DNA of 23,686 bases, from the NCBI GenBank assembly GCA_905202595.1, contig CAJKSP010000038.1, positions 1 through 23,686 on the forward strand, written 5' to 3'. Position numbers and translations under genes: made by a program. Source of the stretch: an uncultured Sutterella sp. Lineage in GTDB: Bacteria; Pseudomonadota; Gammaproteobacteria; Burkholderiales; Burkholderiaceae_F. The notes under the pieces were generated by a model, which saw nothing but the letters and a program-made list of their open reading frames with translations, was not told the DNA's origin and ran no database searches. This document shows, piece by piece, positions 23,645-23,686 of the stretch; within the stretch, counting starts at the first letter, position 1; every line of letters begins with the position of its first letter.

Positions 23645-23686
23645 CGCGAGGAAACTCGCGGCTTCAGCCGCGAGAGGAATCGCGCT
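23645..23686. mobile_element. Hairpin resembling an IS200/IS605-type element end (partial, at the window edge)
   Basis: CTCGCGGC (23655-23662) and GCCGCGAG (23667-23674) form a perfect 8-bp stem with a TTCA loop, flanked by GAAA and AGGAAT. CGCGAG-GAAA-CTCGCG (23645-23660) can form a competing hairpin. A GAAA-stem-TTCA-stem-AGGAAT layout is like the subterminal hairpins recognised by IS200/IS605 TnpA. Just upstream, a reading frame ends at 23639 with a tail (M-H-L-N-L-S-V-F-V-S-E-P-N-I-S) that could be a remnant tnpB end; this is weak. The element, if real, is cut by the window. Confidence 0.4.

Noticed and set aside
1..23686. CRISPR array or integrase attachment duplication at the tRNA-His gene
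   Set aside because: No regularly spaced repeats were seen, and no second copy of the tRNA 3' end or integrase gene lies in the window.

Overview
The window is GC-rich, densely coded Gram-negative chromosome. The outer-membrane assembly pair TamA/TamB, a CreA-family lipoprotein, a glycine-zipper (SlyB-like) lipoprotein, a C69 dipeptidase, M20 hydrolases and a CynX/NimT-type transporter together suggest a betaproteobacterium. My best guess is the gut-associated Burkholderiales (Sutterellaceae-like); this is inferred from gene content and style, not from a marker gene.

Layout. 1-1630: terminator and a C69-family dipeptidase on the minus strand, with a sigma70-like promoter. 1898-3220: an M20 hydantoinase/carbamoylase-type hydrolase on the plus strand. 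3250-10225: six genes all on the minus strand, in transcription order larA, larB, larC-like, larE, creA, and a 679-residue protein that joins a SAM methyltransferase domain to an HNH nuclease-like domain. 10440-10710: back-to-back promoters, then a free-standing tRNA-His (GTG) gene with its own terminator. 10710-11286: mostly non-coding, with one possible small ORF. 11287-13911, plus strand: a small ribbon-helix-helix-like protein, an M20 peptidase, and a histone-H1-like Lys/Ala/Pro-rich protein, the first and last each followed by a terminator. 14153-20538: tamA-tamB operon with a 4-base overlap. 20698-21883: two small envelope genes on the minus strand. 22289-23518: an MFS transporter. 23645-23686: a hairpin at the window edge that looks like an IS200/IS605-type end.

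How the genes fit together. larA/B/C/E encode a nickel-pincer-cofactor enzyme and its cofactor pathway: LarB carboxylates and LarE thiolates the nicotinate nucleotide, LarC normally inserts nickel, and LarA is the 2-hydroxyacid racemase/epimerase. The LarC here is odd. It is an N-terminal (LarC1) domain only, its usual acidic motifs are eroded, and no LarC2 follows. TamA/TamB serve outer-membrane assembly. The C69 and M20 enzymes and the transporter fit an amino-acid or peptide-using lifestyle.

The most unusual items are the methyltransferase-HNH fusion and the truncated, degenerate LarC in an otherwise well-conserved lar cluster. Function of the fusion is unknown; a defence role is only a hypothesis.
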